The translations under genes were made by a program, and so were the position numbers. This document shows positions 14,910 to 21,562 of a stretch of 25,863 nucleotides of DNA, piece after piece; position 1 is the stretch's first letter; the number at the start of each line of letters is the position of its first letter. The notes under the pieces were generated by a model that had not been told where the DNA came from, searched no databases, and saw nothing but the letters and a program-made list of their open reading frames with translations. Where the stretch lies: IMG/VR virus record IMGVR_UViG_3300000115_000057, positions 1 to 25,863 of that record; one strand, 5' to 3'. The DNA comes from a virus.

Positions 14910-17033
14910 TTATATTGTTGTACCCTCTCCATTTACATTATAATTTTGGGTTATACCATTACTTAATGAAATATACCTTTCAGGTCCAAAGGTTGCTAAA
15001 TCACCTGAAGAATTTGTTCCTTCTGCATTTGTTTCTGCAAATATATTTTTCTGTATATTAGGTACAAAATTATGGATTGGGATGAAATTAAAACCTGATA
15101 CTTTAATTATAAATGGTAATTCTTTAACACTTGGGTCTGATCTATTTTGGTCAAAACCCGCTCCAGGAATTGAAGAATCGTTAATACCAATTTCCCATGG
15201 AGATTCTTGAGGAACTGAATATTGAATCCCTTTCATTATACCAACTTGATTATGTAAATAACCACCTACTGTTAATTCTATTAAATTACCCCTCATATAA
15301 CCATCAGATGAGTAATCTGGGGCACATACCGATGCTAAGTAATTTAACTTTTGATACATAGGTATAAGTTCTTGTTTAGATTGAGCAACAACAGTCCAAG
15401 ATAAATTAACATTCCTATCAAATCCTTGGTAGTTATATAAATTTTCTGCCCTACCCGTAAACTTTTGTGCCCCCCAATCGGCACTATAACTATCATCCAT
15501 ACTATCAAGTAAAGCCCTAAAATGAATATAGGTTTTTAAGGAAGGATCATTATTATCTATTACACCAATTCTAAATTTGCATAAATCATTTATATCTTTT
15601 TTAGGGTCAACATCTGCAGACTTGTATAATTGTAAAGCGTTTATTTTATCTAAAGCTTCACCTCTACCTTTAACATAACTTGTTCTTGCAAATTTTCTAC
15701 CGGGAGATCCCTGATTAACCCTTCCATCTAATCTTTGATTTATATCATTATAATTTATGGACTTTGGTTTTGAATCTTTATTAAGGGTATTTTGTCTAAA
15801 ATCTTGTAAAATGGCATTATCTACAGACCCAGAATTACCTGCAACCATTAATTGGTTGTAATCAAGAGTATTTTCTAAACCAGAAACAACTGATTTTGCT
15901 TGAGGATTAAAGGTACCTGGTTGGAATACACTTGTAGAAAAATCTTGTAATACGCTTGTATTATTTATTTGAGTATATTTCCCTTGGAAAAGATCCACAC
16001 CACCCATTGACTGATAAACAGTACTTAAAGTTTTACCAAATATTTTTGCTGCTTGATAATAAGTTGAACGTGGATTAGTAAATACCGAATAATCTTCCCT
16101 CCCATAATTAAGAGCTCCGGCAGTTGAAAGAAAAGAACCAAATGCCGGGGTTGGAGTAGTACTACTCCCAAATAACCTATCACTAATACCAAATTTAGGT
16201 TTTGGAATTGGTTTTAGTGTTTTATTACTATTAATAAAGAAAAGATCAGTTGCTTTTTTAGATCCTGCTAAATTAGGGTTATTTCTTCCAGTTCTATCTT
16301 TAGCTATAGCAATTCTTGTTTTACCCACACCTAAGGTAGATCCTGGTCCTCCTGAGTATGAATAAAGTTCTGTTGCTTCTTGTACTACATATCTACCAGG
16401 GTTATCTGTTTTGCGTACTCCATCTTTTATAAAAGAATTTGTAAATTGGATTAATCTACTAGTACCAGGTTCTTCAGAGTCTTGTCTTTCATTTTGGGCT
16501 ATTGAATCTATATAAAGGGGATTAGATAAAGGAAAAAGATCTCCAAAACCTAATGATAAGATATTACCATTGGCTACATTATTTGTACTAGCAAATGGGT
16601 TGATACCTTGTTTAAGTAAATGTCCACCTAATGGGTTAACCGCCGCTTGCGCCAATGTAGAGGTCGGCAAGTAAACACCGTTATTTAACGGTAATCTGTT
16701 ATTAATTTTATCAGTTGATGGTAGTCCTCTAGCACTAGAACCTGCAAGTTGATTTACTCCAGATCTAGATAAAACATTCTGTTTCACTGAAAATAAAAGT
16801 CCATTTGGAGATTTAAAATCAAACATCATTTGAGTTAATCTAGAAACATCCCTTACCACTGCTCCTGGTAATAACGATCCTCCTCTTAATAAAAAATCGG
16901 TATCACCAAAACCTGGTCCTTCTCCATTAGGTATAGAGGTAGTAACGTAAGGTTGGTTACTTGAACCTTGATCACGTCTATCACTTCCATACCTTAAAGA
17001 TTTTAGGTTGGTTGTTAGATTAACTAATGGCAT
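14910..17033 (-). CDS. Baseplate / tail-tube cap candidate
   Basis: 707 aa, rich in Asn, Ser, Gly and Pro, no signal or membrane segment. The first 480 residues are low in recognisable structure. Residues 485-650 form a compact domain: FRIGVIDNNDP, FRALLDSMDDSYSADW, YNYQGFDRNVNLSWTVVAQSK, ELIPMYQKLNYLAS, GYMRGNLIELTVGGYLHNQ and QESPWEIGI. This strand-rich pattern (a curved-fibre domain for phage tube contacts) reads like the tail-tube-related fold of tube initiator or cap proteins such as T4 gp48/gp54. The assignment is tentative. Position between tape measure and LysM-like/hub genes supports it. The C-terminus ends in an acidic/Asn-rich tail. The ATG is 3 nt after the stop of the 61-aa gene. 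Confidence 0.75.
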   Translation of the reverse strand: MPLVNLTTNLKSLRYGSDRRDQGSSNQPYVTTSIPNGEGPGFGDTDFLLRGGSLLPGAVVRDVSRLTQMMFDFKSPNGLLFSVKQNVLSRSGVNQLAGSSARGLPSTDKINNRLPLNNGVYLPTSTLAQAAVNPLGGHLLKQGINPFASTNNVANGNILSLGFGDLFPLSNPLYIDSIAQNERQDSEEPGTSRLIQFTNSFIKDGVRKTDNPGRYVVQEATELYSYSGGPGSTLGVGKTRIAIAKDRTGRNNPNLAGSKKATDLFFINSNKTLKPIPKPKFGISDRLFGSSTTPTPAFGSFLSTAGALNYGREDYSVFTNPRSTYYQAAKIFGKTLSTVYQSMGGVDLFQGKYTQINNTSVLQDFSTSVFQPGTFNPQAKSVVSGLENTLDYNQLMVAGNSGSVDNAILQDFRQNTLNKDSKPKSINYNDINQRLDGRVNQGSPGRKFARTSYVKGRGEALDKINALQLYKSADVDPKKDINDLCKFRIGVIDNNDPSLKTYIHFRALLDSMDDSYSADWGAQKFTGRAENLYNYQGFDRNVNLSWTVVAQSKQELIPMYQKLNYLASVCAPDYSSDGYMRGNLIELTVGGYLHNQVGIMKGIQYSVPQESPWEIGINDSSIPGAGFDQNRSDPSVKELPFIIKVSGFNFIPIHNFVPNIQKNIFAETNAEGTNSSGDLATFGPERYISLSNGITQNYNVNGEGTTI

Positions 17034-17036
17034 AGA

Positions 17037-17222
17037 TTACTGTACGTTTCCTGTTGTATCTACTGCTCTTGGAGTTTCTGAAACAAAGTCAATATATGTT
17101 CCTTTTGAGAACGTATTATTAACTGGGATTGTTCCTGCATTTTTTAAAGGTGCAGAAGGTTGGTTACCTGTTAATGGTGTTAATTGAGATCCTTCTGTTT
17201 CAAACTTTTTAAGTAAAGGCAT
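17037..17222 (-). CDS. Small unknown virion-module protein
   Basis: 61 aa, hydrophilic, Thr/Pro/Asn-rich (LTPLTGNQPSAPLKNAGTIPVNN), without hydrophobic segment or known motif. It has its own upstream promoter-like element and ends 3 nt before the 707-aa gene, so it is the leading cistron of the baseplate transcript. Its leader contains AATTAACTTTAAA, also present before the gene starting at 712. Small size and lack of homology leave the function open; an assembly factor or minor virion protein is possible. Confidence 0.62.
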   Translation of the reverse strand: MPLLKKFETEGSQLTPLTGNQPSAPLKNAGTIPVNNTFSKGTYIDFVSETPRAVDTTGNVQ

Positions 17223-17245
17223 AATTTTAGTTTTTAAAGTTAATT

Positions 17246-17266
17246 ATTATTTTGTTATAAATATTA
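17246..17266 (-). promoter_or_regulatory. Late-promoter-like element before the baseplate genes
   Basis: Gene-direction sequence AATATTTATAACAAAATAAT, a close match to the shared element, 30-35 nt before the ATG at 17222 and directly after the tape measure gene. Confidence 0.6.
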
Positions 17267-17287
17267 GTTTTATTTAAGGAATGTACT

Positions 17288-19882
17288 TTATTGAACAGAA
17301 TAGGCATATTTTCCTACTGCGGTACCTAAATTATCTCCATTCATTTCAATTACAGGATCAGGTCTGTTAATTGCTCTTTCTAGTAATCTCTCCATTTTAG
17401 AATTATCCTGTTTTACTACTGGTGATGATTGTTGTTGGTTAGAACTTTTGTTAAATAAATCAGTACCAGCTATAATTGTATCTCTATTATTTAAAGCAAT
17501 AGCACCTTCAGGACCTGTTATTGTTCTAGAACCATAACCACTTGAATCACCCGGAGACATATAATCATCTGCTTTGCTATAATACATATAACCTAAACCA
17601 GCAGCAGCTGCTGCACCCGCTATACCTAAAATAGGACCAATAAAAGGGATTGCAGATAATGAGGAGAAAGCTCTCATTGCCATTTCAGCTATACTAGCTA
17701 ATAAACCACTTTTTTTAATTGCATTACCTATCATTGCAATACCATTACCAACAATAGCAGCTGCATTACGAGCTAAATCTAAAGCTAATCCTGCTTTATC
17801 TGTTATAAATTCTCTTACTGATATTGCTGCACTTTTCATTTTTGCAACAATTCTTAATTCTTGTATAGATAAATTATTAAGTCCTAAAATATTAGCTAAA
17901 CTACCTTGAACATTTTCTTTAACTTTCATTAAAAAGCTTTCTTTTGCAAATAAAGATTTTGCTTTTTCTACTACTAAATCTTTTACTTTTAAAGCATTTG
18001 TTTTTACTTGAGTAAGTAAACCTTGATTTTTATGAAAATTACTTAGTTTTTCAACAGTCATACCTTCTACTGATAAAGCTGTTTCTCTACCTTTATTTAA
18101 TACTTTTTGTTGATCAGTTATTAAACCTATTTTTGAAGCTGTATTACGTAATAATTCATTCCTATAAACACTATTACCTAAAAATTGAAGAGTTTTATAA
18201 ACTGCTGCTATACTTCCTAATACTTTTAAGAAAGTCATGGATTTAGAAATTAAATTGGCCATATAACCAACTGCAGCGGCAATAGGTTCAACTATAGGAA
18301 TTAAGGCAGCTGCAACTTGTACAAATAATTCTTTCATTTTTGCTACTGAAGCTGTAAATTGGGATTGTATTCCCTCTGAATGAAGGGATTGTGCTAACCT
18401 TTCATCCCCCAATTTATTTGCTATTTGTTCTTGTGATAAACCCTCTGCTTTTAGTCTATTATAAGCAGCCTGCATATCTGCATCTTTACCTCCTAATTTA
18501 GCTAATATTTCTCTAGATTGTAAAGATTTTGCTAAATCCTCTTTACTCATCCCTACAGCTTTAGCTAATGCTTCCTGCTGGAGTCTATTCATAGCCGTAA
18601 ATTCGGCTGCTGATCCTGCTTGTTTTGCAATTTCTTCCGCTACTGTAGCTAAATCATTGTTTAAAGCGGCGGTTCTTGCCTTTTCTAAATTAAGACTTTT
18701 ACCAGTTAATAATTCTGCTTCTAATTCATTAGAGATAGACTGTTCAAAATTCATTAAACTACCTGCTATACCATCTACCTTTGATAATTCCATACCAAAT
18801 TGCTTAGCAGTTTGTACTGCTTTTGCTAATTCAATAGGATTATTACCCATACTTAATTGTATACTACTAGATAGTTTTGCTACTTCTTGTAAGATAGATT
18901 TTTCTGTAATTGCTGTTTTATTAGCAGCATTCATAGCTACAGATTGACCCATTACATTGGCCGCTATTTCTTTTGATGTTTTACCAGTTAATAAACCCAG
19001 TTTTGCGATTTCACCACCAGTTTCAGCACTTAACCCTAGTTGGTGAGTTAATTCCGTTTGAGTTTGCAACATTTCAGCAGTAAACATCGCATTAGTTCCA
19101 AGAGCTGCTGATAATTGGATTTGGGAGTTTGCAATACCTTCAGTAGTAACAAATATATTATTTGAATCTTGTGCAATTTGAGAAAATTGTTGATTCATTC
19201 CAACAGCTTCATGGAAACTTATTCCTAAGTTTTGGGCAACTTTTTCTGTTGTTGCATCTAAAGATAAAAAAGCATCAACTACAAAACCTATAGCAAGTTC
19301 CATTAACCTCATTGGGGTTACTGTATCTTTTAGATTTAATTTCATTAATTTTGATGCTGTACCTGATTTATCAAGTTTATCTAATAGGTTAGCACCTCCT
19401 TCTCCAAGTAAAGTAAATAAGGATTTTTGTTTTTGTCTTTCAGTATTTTCTGATTTAAGGGTATTAAGAGTATTTTCTTGTATACTAAATTGAGTACTAA
19501 GTTGTTTGGTAAGATCTTCATTTACTTTTATGCCATTTGCTGTAAGAATATTTTGTTGACGTGAAATTGTTTTTTTTCTAGTTGCAATTTTTTCTAATTC
19601 TTTTTGAATTTTTGCTTCTACATTAACCCCTTTACCTATTTGGTCTTGGAGTTTTGTTATCTCTTTTAAAGAGTTAGTATTTTGCTTTATAGCATTATTA
19701 AGGTTTTTAGAAAAAGTTTCCCCAATTTTTTTAGTCTGCTCATTTACACCAATTAAGTTATATTCTACTTCATCTTTAATTTTTTGGCCTATAGAAGTAA
19801 AAGCATCTTCTAAATACCCTAATTCTTCATTGAGGGCTTTAGCTGCTAATTTTGCTTCTTCAATTTCCTTAAGACTTGCCAT
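17288..19882 (-). CDS. Tail tape measure protein
   Basis: 864 aa, the length ruler for the tail tube and probably the DNA-passage protein. Residues 1-150 are predicted coiled coil (many Lys/Glu/Gln heptads). Residues 190-208 and 518-570 are hydrophobic (VQVAAALIPIVEPIAAAVGYMANLI), and residues 745-767 form a strongly hydrophobic Gly/Ala segment (IPFIGPILGIAGAAAAAGLGYMYY). The end carries GYGSRTITGPEGAIALNNRD then TIIAGTDLF, a tail common in phage tape measures. Residues 240-500 are helical with Ala/Gln-rich repeats (QTELTHQLGLSAETGGEIAKL). It follows the two chaperone reading frames, the canonical order. A terminator and its own promoter-like element separate it from them. Confidence 0.9.
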   Translation of the reverse strand: MASLKEIEEAKLAAKALNEELGYLEDAFTSIGQKIKDEVEYNLIGVNEQTKKIGETFSKNLNNAIKQNTNSLKEITKLQDQIGKGVNVEAKIQKELEKIATRKKTISRQQNILTANGIKVNEDLTKQLSTQFSIQENTLNTLKSENTERQKQKSLFTLLGEGGANLLDKLDKSGTASKLMKLNLKDTVTPMRLMELAIGFVVDAFLSLDATTEKVAQNLGISFHEAVGMNQQFSQIAQDSNNIFVTTEGIANSQIQLSAALGTNAMFTAEMLQTQTELTHQLGLSAETGGEIAKLGLLTGKTSKEIAANVMGQSVAMNAANKTAITEKSILQEVAKLSSSIQLSMGNNPIELAKAVQTAKQFGMELSKVDGIAGSLMNFEQSISNELEAELLTGKSLNLEKARTAALNNDLATVAEEIAKQAGSAAEFTAMNRLQQEALAKAVGMSKEDLAKSLQSREILAKLGGKDADMQAAYNRLKAEGLSQEQIANKLGDERLAQSLHSEGIQSQFTASVAKMKELFVQVAAALIPIVEPIAAAVGYMANLISKSMTFLKVLGSIAAVYKTLQFLGNSVYRNELLRNTASKIGLITDQQKVLNKGRETALSVEGMTVEKLSNFHKNQGLLTQVKTNALKVKDLVVEKAKSLFAKESFLMKVKENVQGSLANILGLNNLSIQELRIVAKMKSAAISVREFITDKAGLALDLARNAAAIVGNGIAMIGNAIKKSGLLASIAEMAMRAFSSLSAIPFIGPILGIAGAAAAAGLGYMYYSKADDYMSPGDSSGYGSRTITGPEGAIALNNRDTIIAGTDLFNKSSNQQQSSPVVKQDNSKMERLLERAINRPDPVIEMNGDNLGTAVGKYAYSVQ

Positions 19883-19890
19883 TACAATTA

Positions 19891-19908
19891 GATTTTATTA
19901 TAAATATG
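19891..19908 (-). promoter_or_regulatory. Late-promoter-like element before the tape measure gene
   Basis: Gene-direction ATATTTATAATAAAATC, with a TATAAT hexamer 14 nt before the ATG. It lies directly after the T-run of the terminator at 19909-19933. If TATAAT is a -10 box, the transcript leader would be only about 7 nt. Confidence 0.62.
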
Positions 19909-19933
19909 AAAAAAAGCAACTATTTATAGCTGC
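19909..19933 (-). terminator. Rho-independent terminator overlapping the stop codon of the 94-aa ORF
   Basis: On the minus strand GCAGCTA/TAGTTGC forms a 7-bp stem with one G-U wobble and a TAAA loop (19916-19933), followed by seven T. The TAG stop codon at 19922-19920 lies inside the stem. Confidence 0.78.
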
Positions 19934-20204
19934 TTTTACCTTCATATGCTTTAGAAGCTTGTTTAAATTGGGGGGCATTTACTTTACCTTCTGAATTTAC
20001 TAATGAAGTTTTACCGGCAGACATTTCATTTTTTTCGGCTGCGGCTTTTTTCTCATAAAAATCATTTATTTCTTTGAAAGTAAATTTACGCAACCATATA
20101 GGCATATTGTAAATGGTAATATAGTCATACCCACCTTTACCATGAAATATTATTTCATGAATTTGTTTAAATATATTTAATCTAACTTGAGGAGCTGTCT
20201 CCAA
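19920..20204 (-). CDS. Second tail-assembly-chaperone reading frame (gp51/GT-extension-like)
   Basis: 94 codons if counted from TTG 20204, but no ATG or Shine-Dalgarno sequence starts this frame, which is open from just after a TAA at 20225-20223. It overlaps the end of the 247-aa gene and is most simply made by frameshifting from it, giving a fusion of about 334-335 residues. Visible features: RLNIFKQIHEIIFHGKGGYDYITIYNMPIWLRKFTFKEINDFY, compact and helical, then a Lys/Ala/Ser-rich disordered tail. Position between tube and tape measure genes is where tail assembly chaperones lie in most long-tailed phages. The T4 counterparts would be the gp26/gp51 pair; the gp51 link is tentative. Confidence 0.8.
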   Translation of the reverse strand: METAPQVRLNIFKQIHEIIFHGKGGYDYITIYNMPIWLRKFTFKEINDFYEKKAAAEKNEMSAGKTSLVNSEGKVNAPQFKQASKAYEGKSSYK

Positions 20205-20925
20205 AGTCAGGCCAAAAAAAGTTTAGTCCAATAGGGACTGTTACCTCCTCTCCGCTATCTAGAATAACATTAAGATCTACATCAGGTGATGTTTCAACTA
20301 TGTGTTTTCTAAATGCTCTAGCATCACGTGCTAAAAAATAGGTGTCTACAAATTCTCTAATATCTTTAATTTCAGTTTCTCCATTAACAGAGGTTAATGC
20401 ATATTTTAATCTAGTAGAGGCATCTGGGGATGAATTTTTATTTAATTTTTTAAGTCCTTTTAATTCTCTTTCAATTTTAGCTTCATCATGACCCGTTAAC
20501 AATTTATATGTAATCTTTGTATCACTATGGGGTAAAGTAAAAGCAAATTCATTTTTACCTTCAATCATAGTAGAACTATCAAATTCTTTATTTTCTAATT
20601 CTGAAAGATCAATTACTTCTGTATTCCCATTAACTATTGTTTTATAATCAGATCCATATCCTAAAATACGGGTAGCAATTAAAATCGCATTTTTATCACC
20701 TACAATTAAATCTTTTAAATCTATTTTAGATATTACTACAGATTCTAAAAGTTTATCTAGCACTATGCCTTTCTCAATATAAGCTTGATTTGAAAGAATA
20801 TCTTCTTCCTTAGCGGTCATATATTTAATTTCTACCTTACCACTAGATAGGGGATTGTCTTTAGGATATATTAATCCTTTAGATGGTAATTCTATTTCTT
20901 CTGTTGGGAATTTAAATTCAGCCAT
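20182..20925 (-). CDS. gp26-like baseplate/tail assembly protein, chaperone frame 1
   Basis: 247 aa. The N-terminus EEIELPSKGLIYPKDNPLSSGKVEIKYMTAKEEDIL (residues 9-44) is characteristic of the T4 gp26-type baseplate family (Pfam T4_baseplate). The remainder is mixed alpha/beta: DLKDLIVGDKNAILIATRILGYGSDY, then FTLPHSDTKITYKLLTGHDE, and a helical DTYFLARDARAFRKHIVE segment. The gene lies between tail tube and tape measure, and its 3' end overlaps the second chaperone frame, so gp26-type proteins probably act as tape-measure chaperones. The ATG at 20925 follows a 106-nt leader that begins with a strong terminator hairpin for the tube transcript and carries a GTATATT element. Confidence 0.86.
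   Translation of the reverse strand: MAEFKFPTEEIELPSKGLIYPKDNPLSSGKVEIKYMTAKEEDILSNQAYIEKGIVLDKLLESVVISKIDLKDLIVGDKNAILIATRILGYGSDYKTIVNGNTEVIDLSELENKEFDSSTMIEGKNEFAFTLPHSDTKITYKLLTGHDEAKIERELKGLKKLNKNSSPDASTRLKYALTSVNGETEIKDIREFVDTYFLARDARAFRKHIVETSPDVDLNVILDSGEEVTVPIGLNFFWPDFGDSSSS
20185..20222 (-). other. Probable programmed frameshift window (T7 slippery run)
   Basis: In frame 0 the 247-aa gene reads AAC TTT TTT TGG and stops at TAG 20184-20182. The second frame is one base further (+1, equal to -2) and is blocked by TAA at 20225-20223. Any shift must therefore occur in this 38-nt window, which contains a run of seven T at 20220-20214. Downstream, CTT/AAG plus GGAG/CTCC can form a short hairpin at about 20207-20186. 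A +1 shift gives 237+97 residues; a -2 shift adds one Phe. Confidence 0.7.
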
Positions 20926-20951
20926 AATCTTTATTTGGTTAAAACGTTTTT

Positions 20952-20980
20952 ATCAGTTATACATATGTAATATACAAAAA
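20952..20980 (-). promoter_or_regulatory. Promoter-like element before the gp26-like gene
   Basis: Gene direction TTTTGTATATTACATATG then TATAACTGATA, sharing the GTATATT core with the leaders of the polymerase and gp32-like genes. It follows the tube-gene terminator and is about 45 nt before the ATG. Alternatively the T-run belongs only to the terminator. Confidence 0.38.
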
Positions 20981-21003
20981 AGCTTGACCGAAGCCAAGCG
21001 TTT
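20975..21003 (-). terminator. Strong UUCG-loop terminator after the tail tube gene
   Basis: GCTTGGC/GTCAAGC, a 7-bp stem with one G-U pair around a C(UUCG)G tetraloop (20982-20999), the most stable common tetraloop, followed by six to seven T on the minus strand. It separates the very highly needed tube mRNA from the catalytic-level chaperone genes. Confidence 0.9.
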
Positions 21004-21031
21004 TTTGAGAAATTAGGGGTGAGTAAAATTT

Positions 21032-21520
21032 TTAGAAATTTAATACACAGTAATCTGGTTGAACTGTCATTGTAATTTCTTGAGCAGCATTTTCAGTATC
21101 CCAGTTATAATCTCCAAATGAAGCTTCTGTAATCATTGCTCCTTTGATAATCCATTCTGAAACGATATCACCTACAGGTCCTAGTACATTGATTGTAAGA
21201 TCTTTCTTATAAAAATCACTATAACCATCTCTACCAGTTACTGATTCATGATGTAATCTAACCCATTCCATTACTGATTGTGCACCAGATGGAGTAATTG
21301 GATCAAATAATGTAAATTGAATTGTCCCCCAAGTTGTTTTACCTTTTACAAAACGTTGAACGTTAATATGATTTAAAGGTACTGTTCCTTGAGATACAGT
21401 TACGGCTCCTACACCTTTCATGATGTATGCTGGGAATCCATCTACAAAAGCTATAAATCTGTTCTTTTGTTTTGGCTCGAAAGCTGTGAAAAATATTTCG
21501 TTTGGGTTTAATACTGCCAT
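21032..21520 (-). CDS. Tail tube protein (T4 gp19 family)
   Basis: 162 aa, the monomer that stacks as hexamer rings inside the sheath. The pattern fits T4-type tubes: NPNEIFFTAFEPKQKNRFIAFVDG at the N-terminus, then KGKTTWGTIQFTLFDPITPSGAQSVMEWVRLHHE and the terminal LGPVGDIVSEWIIKGAMITEASFGDYNWDTENAAQEITMTVQPDYCVLNF. It directly follows the sheath gene (42-nt gap with a promoter-like element), the usual gp18-gp19 order. The leader is A-rich without a Shine-Dalgarno sequence. It is followed by a UUCG terminator, so the mRNA is probably monocistronic and abundant. Confidence 0.93.
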   Translation of the reverse strand: MAVLNPNEIFFTAFEPKQKNRFIAFVDGFPAYIMKGVGAVTVSQGTVPLNHINVQRFVKGKTTWGTIQFTLFDPITPSGAQSVMEWVRLHHESVTGRDGYSDFYKKDLTINVLGPVGDIVSEWIIKGAMITEASFGDYNWDTENAAQEITMTVQPDYCVLNF

Positions 21521-21530
21521 TTTATATGTT

Positions 21531-21549
21531 TATTTTATTATAAATATTC
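21531..21549 (-). promoter_or_regulatory. Late-promoter-like element before the tail tube gene
   Basis: Gene-direction AATATTTATAATAAAATA, with TATAAT about 16 nt before the ATG at 21520. It lies in the 42-nt gap after the sheath gene stop. There is no terminator in the gap, so readthrough from sheath plus extra initiation is likely. Confidence 0.62.
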
Positions 21550-21562
21550 GGTTTTCTTTTTT

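Noticed and set aside
20182-20204. Independent TTG start for the second chaperone frame
   Set aside because: No Shine-Dalgarno sequence or A-rich leader precedes it, and it sits inside coding sequence just after a slippery T-run; frameshifting explains the layout better, though internal initiation is not excluded.
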